From: Kibdelosporangium banguiense
GTDB taxonomy: Bacteria > Actinomycetota > Actinomycetes > Mycobacteriales > Pseudonocardiaceae
Direction: 5' to 3'
Assembly (NCBI RefSeq): GCF_017876405.1
Contig: NZ_JAGINW010000001.1
Span: 11,793,203 to 11,857,202, forward strand
Length of the DNA: 64,000 bases
Shown here: piece after piece, positions 26,990 through 35,418 of the stretch
Position numbering within the stretch: position 1 is the stretch's first letter
How the letters are laid out: each line of letters opens with the position of its first letter
Made by a program: the position numbers and the translations under genes
Notes under the pieces: generated by a model
Told to the model about the DNA's origin: nothing
Database searches by the model: none
Seen by the model: the letters and a program-made list of their open reading frames with translations, nothing else

Positions 26990-27781
26990 CTAACCGTCGA
27001 GCGGCGCCATGCCAGGGTCGACGACCCCCAGTCCGCCGTCGACGGGGAGAACGGCGCCCGTGACGTAGGAAGCCGCAGGCGACAACAGCCAAACGATTGC
27101 CTCAGCCACCTCAGCGGGCTCGGCAGGGCGCCGCTGCGGGACGAGCGAGGTGGCGCGCCCGTAGGCCTCCTCCCGCGTGAGCCCCAGGTCTCCGGCGACA
27201 GCGTCCATCTCGGCGTCGGCCATCTCGGTACGCACCCAGCCAGGCGCAACGGTGTTCGCCCGGACACCGCGTGCGCCGAACTCGTACGCGACGGTGGCCA
27301 TGAACATGGTCAACGCGGCTTTCGACGCCGAATACGCCCCGCTCCCCCGGGACGCCACCCTGGCCGCGACCGAGCTCACGGCGACGATCGCCCCGCCGGC
27401 CCGCTCCAGCAGCGGCAGGCAGGCGCGGGCGACATGCATCGCACCGTCCAAATTGGTCCGCATGGTGTCCGCCCACTCGGCGTCACCCTGATGGTCGACC
27501 TCAGCGGAGTAAATCGCGCCTGCGTTCAGCACAACCGCGTCAAGCTGGCCGAAACGGTCCTCAACCGCACGCGAGAGCGCCTTGACCGAATCAGCGTCGG
27601 CCACGTTGACAGATCTCACGAACGCGCCGATCTCCGCCTCCAGCACTGCCAGAGGCTCGGTACGGCGACCGCAGGCCACGATCCGATAGCCACGCTGGTG
27701 CAGCATGCGTGCGGTGGCCGCACCGATTCCCGTGCCGGCGCCAGTGATCAGCGCGACCGGCCCGGACTGGGACTCGCTCAT
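26990..27781 (-). CDS. Short-chain dehydrogenase/reductase (SDR)
   Basis: A 263-aa classical SDR: nucleotide-binding TGAGTGIG, NAG motif (VVLNAGAIYS), catalytic Ser in VSSVAARVAS, YSASK, and the C-terminal PVDGG block typical of FabG-like members. The start MSESQSGPVAL at 27781 is chosen over a 26-codon longer frame because it places the glycine motif near the N-terminus as usual. It is divergent from the YtcJ amidohydrolase at 27909 and upstream of MarR. Substrate unknown. Confidence 0.9.
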   Translation of the reverse strand: MSESQSGPVALITGAGTGIGAATARMLHQRGYRIVACGRRTEPLAVLEAEIGAFVRSVNVADADSVKALSRAVEDRFGQLDAVVLNAGAIYSAEVDHQGDAEWADTMRTNLDGAMHVARACLPLLERAGGAIVAVSSVAARVASRGSGAYSASKAALTMFMATVAYEFGARGVRANTVAPGWVRTEMADAEMDAVAGDLGLTREEAYGRATSLVPQRRPAEPAEVAEAIVWLLSPAASYVTGAVLPVDGGLGVVDPGMAPLDG

Positions 27782-27837
27782 CCCGGAGATGCTATTCGCA
27801 TCCGAACAACTTGACCAGATTCCTTGCGGCCGGACAC

Positions 27838-27866
27838 TTGACAGTTCGTTTGCTTCCAAACATCCT
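27838..27866 (+). promoter_or_regulatory. Putative promoter of the Tat-exported YtcJ pair
   Basis: TTGACA (27838-27843), a 17-base spacer and CATCCT (27861-27866) lie 43 bp before the ATG at 27909. The -10 region overlaps CCAAACATCCT, which differs by one base from CCAAACGTCCT in the LuxR promoter region (20868-20878). Confidence 0.4.
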
Positions 27867-27908
27867 AATCGTCACCAGTACGTCGGCCCTGCTCGCGAGG
27901 AGCGCCGG

Positions 27909-29741
27909 ATGACCAGTCCTGTGTGGAATCGGCGAAGACTGCTCCAAGGCGCAGCCGTCGCCGGAATCACCGCCTCGGGCCTGACCGGGACCGCCCACGC
28001 CCAGCAGGGCGGCGCGGCGGATCTTGTGTTGTCCGGCGGCCGCGTCCTGACCCTGAACCGTGGCTTCCGGATCGCCGAAGCCGTGGCGATCAAGGACGGC
28101 AGAGTGATCGAGGTCGGTGACAACAGGTCCGTACGACGTCTCATCGGGCGTCGGACCGATGTCATTGACCTTTGTGGACGAACAGTCATGCCCGGTGTCA
28201 ACGACTCGCACGCACACGGCTTGCGGACAGGACTGGCGTTGCCGCCGTACACCGTCGACGTCGGCAAACCTGCCATCTCGGCAGTCACCGAGGCGGTCGC
28301 CGCGGCCATTGCGCAGGTCGCGCCCGGCGCCTGGATTCGCGGCAAGGGATGGGACGAGAAGAAGTTCGCCGAGGGCCGGCCACCGACGCGCCAGGACCTC
28401 GACCAGATCTCCCCCGGCAATCCGGTCGCCCTGCTGGACTGGTCCAACCATCAGCTGTGGGTCAACAGCGTCGCGTTGCGGATCGCCGGTATCACCCGTG
28501 ACACGCCTGACCCGGGCGGAGGCGTCATCGTCCGCGACAGCGCCGGGGAACCGACCGGCCTGCTGCTCGAAGGCGCGGCGCGGCTGGTGAACGAGCGCAT
28601 TCCGGCGTTCACCGAACAAGAGCAGGCCGACGCGATCGAACGGAACATCTCCCTCCTGCTCAGCCATGGGATAACCAGCTACACCGAGCCTGGCATCGGC
28701 GCGGTGGCCCAGAAGCTGTACGCGGACAAGGCACGCCGGCGCGCGCTGCGAATACGGGTCACCGCGTTGCTCAGCCGGCCAGACGACACCTACCCGGTTT
28801 CGGTCGCCCAGGTTCGTGAAATCCTTGCGGCGCAACAGCCTCTCAAGGGCATCGACCGTCGATGGTTGAACATCGCCGGCGTGAAGCTGCGCGCCGACGG
28901 CGTGCCGATCGGGAGCCGTACCGCGTGGATGCGCGAGCCGTACGTCGGCGGTGGCCGGGGCGGGCTGTTGACCGTCGGGGCGTCCGACTCGGAGAAGGTC
29001 GCCGAGCTCACAGCGATGGTCGCCTTGGTACACCGGGCAGGCCTGCAGATCGGGACACACGCCACGGGCGACGCCGCCATTGACGCCGTAGCTACGGCCT
29101 ACGCCTCGTCACGGCCTTCAGACCAGCGCCATTATGTGATCCACGGGGACTTCGCGTGGCCCGAGACGCTGCGTCTGCTGGCGCGCAATCGCTGTGGTGT
29201 GAGCTTCAATCCGAACATCAAACGTTTGATCGCCGATACCCAGCCAGGGGTGGTAGGTCCGGAACGGGCTGCCTATCAGACGCCTTACCAATCAGCGTTG
29301 CGCGCCGGAGTCCAGGTGACAAGTGCGTCCGACACACCGAATGTGTCACCGCATTGGTTGCAGGGGCTGGAGACGATACTGCTGCGCGAAGGCAACTCAG
29401 GGACCGTTTCCGGTCCAGAGCAAAGAATCGGCGTGCAGCAGGCATTGCGCACATATACCACTGCGGGCGCATGGCAGGACCATGCCGATCATTGGAAAGG
29501 CTCGCTGGAACCAGGTATGGCTGCGGATCTGTGCGTTCTGGACGGAACCCTGCTCGACGAGCGTGGCCGTCTGGCAGTGGATGCCCATGCGATTTCGGAC
29601 ATCCCTGTCGCCATGACTTTGGTAGATGGCTCGGTCGTTTACGACTCCTCCGACAAGTCCGCTCGCGCCGCGGCCACGGCTGCGCAGAACGCGGGCTGGG
29701 CGCGTAACCCGAATCCCGAACACATGTGTGCGAACTGCTGA
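27909..29741 (+). CDS. Tat-exported YtcJ-type amidohydrolase (first of a pair)
   Basis: A 610-aa protein starting at the ATG before the twin-arginine signal NRRRLLQG and the AHA cleavage-like site. The mature enzyme has VMPGVNDSHAHG (metal site), YTEPGIG, GVKLRADGVP, GTHATGDAAID, HYVIHGDFAWP and TSASDTPNVSPHW, all expected of YtcJ-like amidohydrolases. It ends in a short tail with HMCANC, a CxxC pair. It is followed after 11 bp by a close relative. The signal places it outside the membrane, so it may process a substrate before uptake. One of three YtcJ proteins in 16 kb. Confidence 0.87.
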   Translation: MTSPVWNRRRLLQGAAVAGITASGLTGTAHAQQGGAADLVLSGGRVLTLNRGFRIAEAVAIKDGRVIEVGDNRSVRRLIGRRTDVIDLCGRTVMPGVNDSHAHGLRTGLALPPYTVDVGKPAISAVTEAVAAAIAQVAPGAWIRGKGWDEKKFAEGRPPTRQDLDQISPGNPVALLDWSNHQLWVNSVALRIAGITRDTPDPGGGVIVRDSAGEPTGLLLEGAARLVNERIPAFTEQEQADAIERNISLLLSHGITSYTEPGIGAVAQKLYADKARRRALRIRVTALLSRPDDTYPVSVAQVREILAAQQPLKGIDRRWLNIAGVKLRADGVPIGSRTAWMREPYVGGGRGGLLTVGASDSEKVAELTAMVALVHRAGLQIGTHATGDAAIDAVATAYASSRPSDQRHYVIHGDFAWPETLRLLARNRCGVSFNPNIKRLIADTQPGVVGPERAAYQTPYQSALRAGVQVTSASDTPNVSPHWLQGLETILLREGNSGTVSGPEQRIGVQQALRTYTTAGAWQDHADHWKGSLEPGMAADLCVLDGTLLDERGRLAVDAHAISDIPVAMTLVDGSVVYDSSDKSARAAATAAQNAGWARNPNPEHMCANC

Positions 29742-29752
29742 AAGGAACCGAC

Positions 29753-31573
29753 ATGGGTAACAGACGGCATTTCCTGCGCGGGGCCGCACTGAGCCTGGCG
29801 GGTGGCATGCTTCCCGCGCAGCAGGCGTACGCGGACAGCGGTCACGGGCAGAAGGATGCCGACCTGATCATCTACAACGCCCGGGTTCTCGTTCTGGACA
29901 GGGCTTTCCGTGTCGCGGAGGCAATCGCGGTGCGCGGTGGCGTTGTGCAGGCTGTCGGACACGCCCGGGACATCCGGCGCCTTGCCGGTCGACGCACACA
30001 GGTGATCGACGCCGGCGGCGGAACCGTTCTGCCTGGTGTCAACGATTCCCACCTGCACCTCAACGCGTTCGGCCTCGATTTCCCGCCGTTCTCCTACGAC
30101 GTCGACACCGCGACGATCGACGAACTGGTCGCCGTGGTCCGCACAGCGGTCGCCGCCGCACCGGCCCCGGACTCCTGGATCCGTTGCCAGGGATGGAATG
30201 ACAACCGACTGCCACGCCCACCACGGCGAACCGACCTCGACCCGGTGTCCGGCAACCACCCGGTATTCCTCACCGATTTCTCCGGCCACGCAATGACTGT
30301 CAACACGCGTGTGCTGCAACTGGCCGGCATCACCCGCGACACCGTTCCCCCACCGGGTGGCGTAATCGAAAAGGATGCCAGCGGCGAGCCGACCGGTGTC
30401 CTGCGCGAGACCGCACAGGGTCTCGTGCGCGCGCTTATCCCGCCGTTCACCAAAGATGAGATCGCCCAAGGCGTGGATACCGGAATCAGGCTCCTGCACG
30501 CGCAGGGCATCACGAGTATCACCGATCCGGGAATCGGCCTCGACCTACTGGCGATGTATGCCGACAAGGCCCGCGCCGGAACGTTGAGAATCCGCCTGAA
30601 CACGCTTCTTTCCGCCGGTACCGCACCTCAACAGCTACGCGACACCCTATCCCGGTACAGGCCACTGCGCGGGGTCGACCCACGGTGGCTACGAGTGGCG
30701 GGCGTCAAGATATTCGGCGACGGGATCCCAACCGCAGCCAAGACAGCATGGTTGCACAAGCCTTACCTCGACGGCACAAACGGCAGCCTGGTCATAGCCG
30801 GCGCCACCAATGCGGAACAGGTCGCGAACCTGCGCGAACTGATAAAGATCGCCCACGACGCCGGATTCCAGATAGGCACGCACGCGACCGGCGACGCCAC
30901 AATCGATGCCGTCGTCGACGGTTATCTCAGGGCAATGCGTCGCAAGGGCGGCGATCCACGCCACTACGTCATCCACGGCGACCTCACGCCCCTGGCAACG
31001 TTGAAAACGATGGCCCGTAACGACATCGGCGTGAACATGAACGCGACGATCAAATACTTGCTGGGCCGCACACTCGACCCTGTCCTCGGCCCCGAGCGCA
31101 CGGACTACCAATGGCCGTACCGGAGCGCGCTCAACCTCGGCGTACAGGTGTCGAGCTCGTCCGACGCACCGGTGACCTTCCCAACCTGGCTCCAAGGCGT
31201 GCAATCCGCCGTCCTTCGTGAAGGCCGCTTCGGCGGTGTCGCCGGAGAAGCGGAACGCATCACAGTCCGGGAAGCACTCGCCAGCTACACGCGTACTCCC
31301 GCCTGGCAGGACCACGCAGAACGATGGAAGGGCACCCTCGAAGTGGGCAAAGCCGCCGACATCTGCATCGTCGGCGGGAACGTGCTCAGTGCCGACCCGC
31401 ACGAGCTCGTGAACCTGCCCATCACCACGACAGTGCTGGGTGGCCAGGTCGTCTACGAGGGCGGAACCAAAGCCATGACCATGTCGCGGGAGGCGCGTGC
31501 CACCAAGTGCCTGAACGGCGGAAAATGTTGCTGCCGTCTGGCCGAGGACATCCGGGCCGGCATCCCCCGGTAG
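29753..31573 (+). CDS. Tat-exported YtcJ-type amidohydrolase (second of a pair)
   Basis: A 606-aa relative of the preceding gene. AAAGGA lies 6 bp before the ATG. The twin-arginine signal is NRRHFLRG, ending near QQAYA. Catalytic-site blocks are LPGVNDSHLHL, GVKIFGDGIPT, GTHATGDATID, HYVIHGD and SSSSDAPVTFPTW. The C-terminus has a cysteine cluster (KCLNGGKCCC) absent from the cytoplasmic relative at 15.6 kb, perhaps for metal binding or a disulfide outside the cell. The pair probably shares one transcript. Confidence 0.87.
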   Translation: MGNRRHFLRGAALSLAGGMLPAQQAYADSGHGQKDADLIIYNARVLVLDRAFRVAEAIAVRGGVVQAVGHARDIRRLAGRRTQVIDAGGGTVLPGVNDSHLHLNAFGLDFPPFSYDVDTATIDELVAVVRTAVAAAPAPDSWIRCQGWNDNRLPRPPRRTDLDPVSGNHPVFLTDFSGHAMTVNTRVLQLAGITRDTVPPPGGVIEKDASGEPTGVLRETAQGLVRALIPPFTKDEIAQGVDTGIRLLHAQGITSITDPGIGLDLLAMYADKARAGTLRIRLNTLLSAGTAPQQLRDTLSRYRPLRGVDPRWLRVAGVKIFGDGIPTAAKTAWLHKPYLDGTNGSLVIAGATNAEQVANLRELIKIAHDAGFQIGTHATGDATIDAVVDGYLRAMRRKGGDPRHYVIHGDLTPLATLKTMARNDIGVNMNATIKYLLGRTLDPVLGPERTDYQWPYRSALNLGVQVSSSSDAPVTFPTWLQGVQSAVLREGRFGGVAGEAERITVREALASYTRTPAWQDHAERWKGTLEVGKAADICIVGGNVLSADPHELVNLPITTTVLGGQVVYEGGTKAMTMSREARATKCLNGGKCCCRLAEDIRAGIPR

Positions 31574-31587
31574 TACCTCCAGCCCTG

Positions 31588-31646
31588 GTCAACGCCCCTT
31601 CCGTCCCGCTAGGACAGGTACCCCTCGCGCCAAGCAGGGCGTTGAC
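31588..31646. repeat. Long-range 10-bp inverted repeat before the CNNM genes
   Basis: GTCAACGCCC (31588-31597) and GGGCGTTGAC (31637-31646) are perfect inverted copies 39 bases apart, with a small GTCC-CGCTA-GGAC hairpin inside (31602-31614). It lies between the YtcJ stop and the putative CNNM promoter, and its right arm overlaps that promoter's -35 box. Confidence 0.4.
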
Positions 31647-31670
31647 GGAACTTTGCCGTGATGTTGTACG
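31642..31670 (+). promoter_or_regulatory. Putative promoter of the CNNM/CBS pair
   Basis: TTGACG (31642-31647), a 17-base spacer and TGTACG (31665-31670) lie about 95 bp before the ATG at 31766. The -35 sequence is part of the inverted repeat above, so a regulator could compete there. Confidence 0.35.
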
Positions 31671-31765
31671 TTCCTACTTCTGAGAGGCCCTTGCCCCCTA
31701 TCGAAAGAAGTCATGGACCCCTCCCGAAGTACCGGCCGCGACCGCCTGATCATGGAGCGGTCGCG

Positions 31766-33094
31766 ATGATGATCCTGCTCAACATCCTGCTGGGTGTTCT
31801 TGTCGTTGTCCTGCTGACTGTCGCGACTGGATACTTCGTCGCGCAGGAATTCGGCTACATGGCGGTCGATCGCTCCCGGTTGAAGGCTCGTGCCGCGAGT
31901 GGTGACACTGGAGCCTCGCGTGCGCTGGGGATCACTCGGCGGACGTCGTTCATGCTGTCCGGCGCGCAGCTGGGAATCACTGTGACCGGCCTGATGGTCG
32001 GGTATGTCGCTGAACCGATGATCGGCGACAGTCTGGGTGAACTTCTCGGTGGCGTCGGTGTGCCGTCCGGGGTGGGGATCGCGGTCGGGACTGTGCTGGC
32101 TCTGCTGCTGTCCACGGTGATTCAGATGATCTTCGGGGAGCTTGTGCCGAAGAACCTGGCCATTGCCCGGCCGGAGCCGGTCGCGCGCCGTCTGGCGTTG
32201 TCCACCGGCTTGTATCTGAAGCTGTTCGGCTGGCTGATCCGGTTGTTCGACCACGCGTCGAACCTCTTGCTGAAACTGTTGCGCATCAAGCCTGTGCACG
32301 ATGTGGAGCATGCCGCGACACCGCGGGATCTGGAACACATCGTGGCGGAGTCCCGGGAAAGCGGGGATCTGCCCGCCGAACTGTCCACTTTGCTCGAACG
32401 AACGCTGGATCTGCACGAGCGTACGGCCGAACACGCCATGATCCCGCGTCCGAGAGTGACCACGATCTCCGGTGACGAGCCGGTCAGCCGGGCTGTCGAG
32501 CTGATGGCGTCCGGCCATTCGCGACTGCCGGTACTCGGCGCCGACGTCGACGATGTCACCGGAATGATCTGCCTGCGAGACGTACTTTCCTTGCAAGACA
32601 AGGACTCCAGAGTTCTCCAGGCGGCACGGCCGACTGTGATGGTTCCCGCCTCGCTGCCGCTGCCCGCGGTGCTGACCCAGTTGCGCGAGGCGGGTGAGCA
32701 GTTCGCCTGTGTCGTGGACGAGTACGGCGGCCTGGCCGGTGTGATCACGCTGGAGGACATCGCCGAGGAACTCGTCGGCGAGATCACCGACGAACACGAC
32801 GACGAGCACATCGCCCAACCTGCGGAGAACGGCTGGCTGGTGTCCGGCGCCACCCACATCGACGAGGTGGAAAGGCTCATCGGGCACGACCTGCCCGACG
32901 GCGTCTACGAGACCATCGCAGGACTTGTCATCAACGAACTGCAACGACTGCCCAACCCTGAGGACACAGTCACCATCGTGCTGCCCGCCCGCAACGACGA
33001 GCCCGAATTCGAGATCACGGCGACCGTCCGCAGCGTGGCCAGGCACGTGCCGGAGACGGTTTTCCTTACACTGCAAGAGGTTCAGACGCGATGA
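31766..33094 (+). CDS. CNNM/CorC-family membrane protein (DUF21-CBS-CorC)
   Basis: A 442-aa protein. GGAG lies 8 bp before the ATG. The N-terminal DUF21/CNNM domain has three to four membrane segments (FVAQEFGYMAVDRSRL, SGAQLGITVTGLMVGYVAEP, EHIVAESRESGDL). A CBS pair follows (PRPRVTTISGDEP, HSRLPVLGADVDDVTGMICLRDVL, ACVVDEYGGLAGVITLEDI), then a CorC_HlyC domain with AENGWLVSGATHIDEV. Family members are linked to magnesium or cobalt handling; the old name hemolysin is misleading. The next gene overlaps by 4 bp and encodes a shorter relative. Confidence 0.9.
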   Translation: MMILLNILLGVLVVVLLTVATGYFVAQEFGYMAVDRSRLKARAASGDTGASRALGITRRTSFMLSGAQLGITVTGLMVGYVAEPMIGDSLGELLGGVGVPSGVGIAVGTVLALLLSTVIQMIFGELVPKNLAIARPEPVARRLALSTGLYLKLFGWLIRLFDHASNLLLKLLRIKPVHDVEHAATPRDLEHIVAESRESGDLPAELSTLLERTLDLHERTAEHAMIPRPRVTTISGDEPVSRAVELMASGHSRLPVLGADVDDVTGMICLRDVLSLQDKDSRVLQAARPTVMVPASLPLPAVLTQLREAGEQFACVVDEYGGLAGVITLEDIAEELVGEITDEHDDEHIAQPAENGWLVSGATHIDEVERLIGHDLPDGVYETIAGLVINELQRLPNPEDTVTIVLPARNDEPEFEITATVRSVARHVPETVFLTLQEVQTR

Positions 33095-34125
33095 GCGGGA
33101 TGAGCACCGGAATGGCCCTGCTGATCACCGCTGTGATCATCGGGCTGAGCGCGTTCTTCGTGGCCGTGGAGTTCGCCCTCGTCGCGGCACGCCGTTACCG
33201 GCTGGAGGAGGCAGCCGAGCGTAGCGCCTCGGCGCGGGCAGCACTGCGCAGCTCGCGCGAATTGTCCTTGCTGCTGGCCGGATCCCAGCTCGGCATCACA
33301 CTGTGCACATTGGCGCTCGGCGCGATCACGAAACCCGCCGTCCACCATATGATGACGCCGCTGATGACCGGATGGGGCCTGCCCGAGGTGACCGCCGACG
33401 TGGTCGCATTCGTCCTGTCGCTGATCGTGGTGACCTTCATTCACCTCGTCGTAGGCGAGATGGCGCCGAAGTCGTGGGCCATCGCCCACCCGGAGAAGTC
33501 CGCGACACTGCTTGCCTTGCCCATGCGGGTGTTCATGTGGCTGACGCGGCCGATCCTGGTCGCACTCAACGACATGGCGAACTGGTGCCTGCGCAAGGCC
33601 GGTATCCCGCCGGTCGACGAGCTCAGCACCGGACGCGGCCCGGAGGACCTGCGTCAACTGCTGGACCACTCGGCACGGGCCGGCGCGCTCGACGACGAGC
33701 GCCACGAACAACTGGCCACAGCGTTGGAGCTGAACTCCCGGCCGTTGCACGAGATCGTCCGGCCCAGCCAGGAACTGGCCGAAGTACCTCCGGACGCGAC
33801 CCCGGAGCAGATCAGGGCCGCGTCACAAGTCAGTGGCCACCTGCGCCTGGTGGTTCGTGGGGACGACCGGCCGATGGGTGTGGTGCACGTACGCGATGCG
33901 CTGCTACCGGCTCCGGACGCAACGGCTACAGGCCTGATGCGGCCAGTACTGATGCTGCAGGCCGACGCGCCGATCTACGCAGCGTTGACCACCATGCGTG
34001 AAACCCGTAACCACCTCGCGCTGGTCGAAACGGATGACGATCTGATCGGCCTGGTCACCCTGGACGACGTCCTCACCCAGCTGCTGCCTGAGACTTCCGT
34101 GCCGGCGCCTCGAACTCACGCTTGA
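33091..34125 (+). CDS. CNNM/CBS-domain membrane protein lacking the CorC domain
   Basis: A 344-aa protein translated by overlap (ATGA) with the longer relative upstream. The DUF21 domain is complete (AFFVAVEFALVAARRYRLEE, GSQLGITLCTLALGAITKPA, VVGEMAPKSWAIA) and a CBS pair follows (HLRLVVRGDDRPMGVVHVRDAL, ETDDDLIGLVTLDDVLTQLLP). The chain stops right after the second CBS motif, so the CorC_HlyC domain is missing. The two proteins may form a heteromer. Its end overlaps the convergent MerR gene by 53 bp. Confidence 0.9.
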   Translation: MSGMSTGMALLITAVIIGLSAFFVAVEFALVAARRYRLEEAAERSASARAALRSSRELSLLLAGSQLGITLCTLALGAITKPAVHHMMTPLMTGWGLPEVTADVVAFVLSLIVVTFIHLVVGEMAPKSWAIAHPEKSATLLALPMRVFMWLTRPILVALNDMANWCLRKAGIPPVDELSTGRGPEDLRQLLDHSARAGALDDERHEQLATALELNSRPLHEIVRPSQELAEVPPDATPEQIRAASQVSGHLRLVVRGDDRPMGVVHVRDALLPAPDATATGLMRPVLMLQADAPIYAALTTMRETRNHLALVETDDDLIGLVTLDDVLTQLLPETSVPAPRTHA

Positions 34126-34477
34126 AGCCGGGGCATTCCACGAGTGGCTCATGCCGGCATGTCGAGGCATGGCGCAGGCTGTTGCGCATCCGGATGAGCC
34201 GGGCGATGTCGTCGTCGAGTTGCTTGGCCTTCTCGGCCATACGGGCCCGCAATTCGGTGTCGCCGGGCGTGGCGACCAGGAACTTGGCGATCTCGGCGAT
34301 CGTGAAGCCGGCGCCGCGGGCGCAGGTGATGAGCGCCAGGCGATCCAGGATCTCCGGCCGGTAGGTGCGGCGCAGGCCGTTGCGGCCGTCCGAGGCGATG
34401 AGGCCTCGCTTCTCGTAGAACCGCAGCGCCGAGGGCGCCAGGCCGGATTTCTCGGCCACTTCGGCGATGTCGAGCAC
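34073..34477 (-). CDS. MerR-family transcriptional regulator
   Basis: A 134-aa protein starting with GTG after GGAGG (6 bp spacing). The winged-helix HTH is IAEVAEKSGLAPSALRFYEKRGLI, followed by the family's helical coil. Two cysteines near the C-terminus (C107 and C115, in TCRHEPLVECPGF) could sense a metal or redox state. It is divergent from the metallo-beta-lactamase-fold gene, and a perfect dyad at 34494-34513 lies between, within the long-spacer promoter layout MerR proteins use. It overlaps the CNNM gene by 53 bp at its 3' end. Confidence 0.9.
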   Translation of the reverse strand: MLDIAEVAEKSGLAPSALRFYEKRGLIASDGRNGLRRTYRPEILDRLALITCARGAGFTIAEIAKFLVATPGDTELRARMAEKAKQLDDDIARLIRMRNSLRHASTCRHEPLVECPGFKREFEAPARKSQAAAG

Positions 34478-34490
34478 TGCCGGCCTCCGC

Positions 34491-34521
34491 TTGACTTGAA
34501 CCGCGCTTCAAGTCGCAGAGT
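34491..34521 (+). promoter_or_regulatory. MerR-type promoter with dyad operator
   Basis: The dyad ACTTGAA-CCGCGC-TTCAAGT (34494-34513) overlaps and follows TTGACT (34491-34496) and precedes CAGAGT (34516-34521), a 19-bp spacer typical of MerR-activated promoters. A start site 7-8 bases further would coincide with the ATG at 34529, so the transcript may be leaderless. Confidence 0.55.
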
Positions 34522-34528
34522 AGCGGAC

Positions 34529-35356
34529 ATGAAGATCCACCACCTCAACTGCGGGTCAGTGCGCCAGATCGAGGCCACCTACGAAGGCCTGCCGCCCGCG
34601 CACTCGGTCAATCACTGTCTGCTGGTCGAGACCGATCAGGACGGGCTGGTGCTCGTCGACACCGGTCTCGGCCTGGGCAACGTCCGCGACCCCGGCACCA
34701 CTCTCGGCACCGCCTGGGTCGAGATGGCTCAGCCCGTCCTCGCCGAGCAGGAGACCGCCGTTCGCCAGATCGCCCAGCTCGGGTATTCGCCCGACGACCT
34801 GCGCCACATCATCGTGACCCACCTCGACGTCGACCACTGTGGTGGCCTGCCTGATTTCCCGGACGCCCAGGTGCATGTCCTGGCCGCCGAGCTCGAGGCG
34901 GCGATGGCACAAGCGCCGAGCTTCCGTTACCGCCCCGCACATTGGGAACACGGCCCGAATTGGGTCACCTACCCGCTGGAGGAGACCTCGGACTGGTTCG
35001 GGCTGACCGCGATCCAGCCACACGGCCTGCCGCCGGAGATCCAACTGGTGCCGCTCGGCGGCCACACCGAGGGCCACACAGGAATCGCTGTGCACGACGG
35101 TGATCGCTGGCTTCTGCACTGCGGCGACGCCTACTACTACCACCGGGAGCTCGACGCCGAGCCGCAACCGCATCCCGTGCTCGACATCGTCCAGACCCGC
35201 TCCGAAGTCCATCACGAACTACGGGTCGGCACCCAGATTCAGCTGCGGGCGCTCGTGCGTGACCACGGCGACGAGGTCTCGCTCTTCAGCGCCCACGATC
35301 CCTGGGAACTGGAGCGCTACACATCTCGGGAAGACGCTTCGGCGACGCTCGGGTGA
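34529..35356 (+). CDS. Metallo-beta-lactamase-fold hydrolase
   Basis: A 275-aa protein. The start MKIHHLNCG is set by the fold's first strand and by the MerR promoter; the longer open frame overlaps the MerR gene. The metal site reads THLDVDHCGG, an H-x-D-x-D-H variant in place of the usual HxHxDH, with later ligands in GGHTEGHTG and HCGDAYYYH. It belongs broadly to the AHL-lactonase/glyoxalase II-like group, but the substrate is not clear. No ribosome site is visible before the ATG, in line with a leaderless transcript. The MerR neighbour suggests induction by a stress compound. Confidence 0.88.
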   Translation: MKIHHLNCGSVRQIEATYEGLPPAHSVNHCLLVETDQDGLVLVDTGLGLGNVRDPGTTLGTAWVEMAQPVLAEQETAVRQIAQLGYSPDDLRHIIVTHLDVDHCGGLPDFPDAQVHVLAAELEAAMAQAPSFRYRPAHWEHGPNWVTYPLEETSDWFGLTAIQPHGLPPEIQLVPLGGHTEGHTGIAVHDGDRWLLHCGDAYYYHRELDAEPQPHPVLDIVQTRSEVHHELRVGTQIQLRALVRDHGDEVSLFSAHDPWELERYTSREDASATLG

Positions 35357-35418
35357 CGGCTGCGGCACGTCCGCCCTGCGACCCTCAGGCCTGACACCTG
35401 CGGGAGGGGTTTCGTCCG

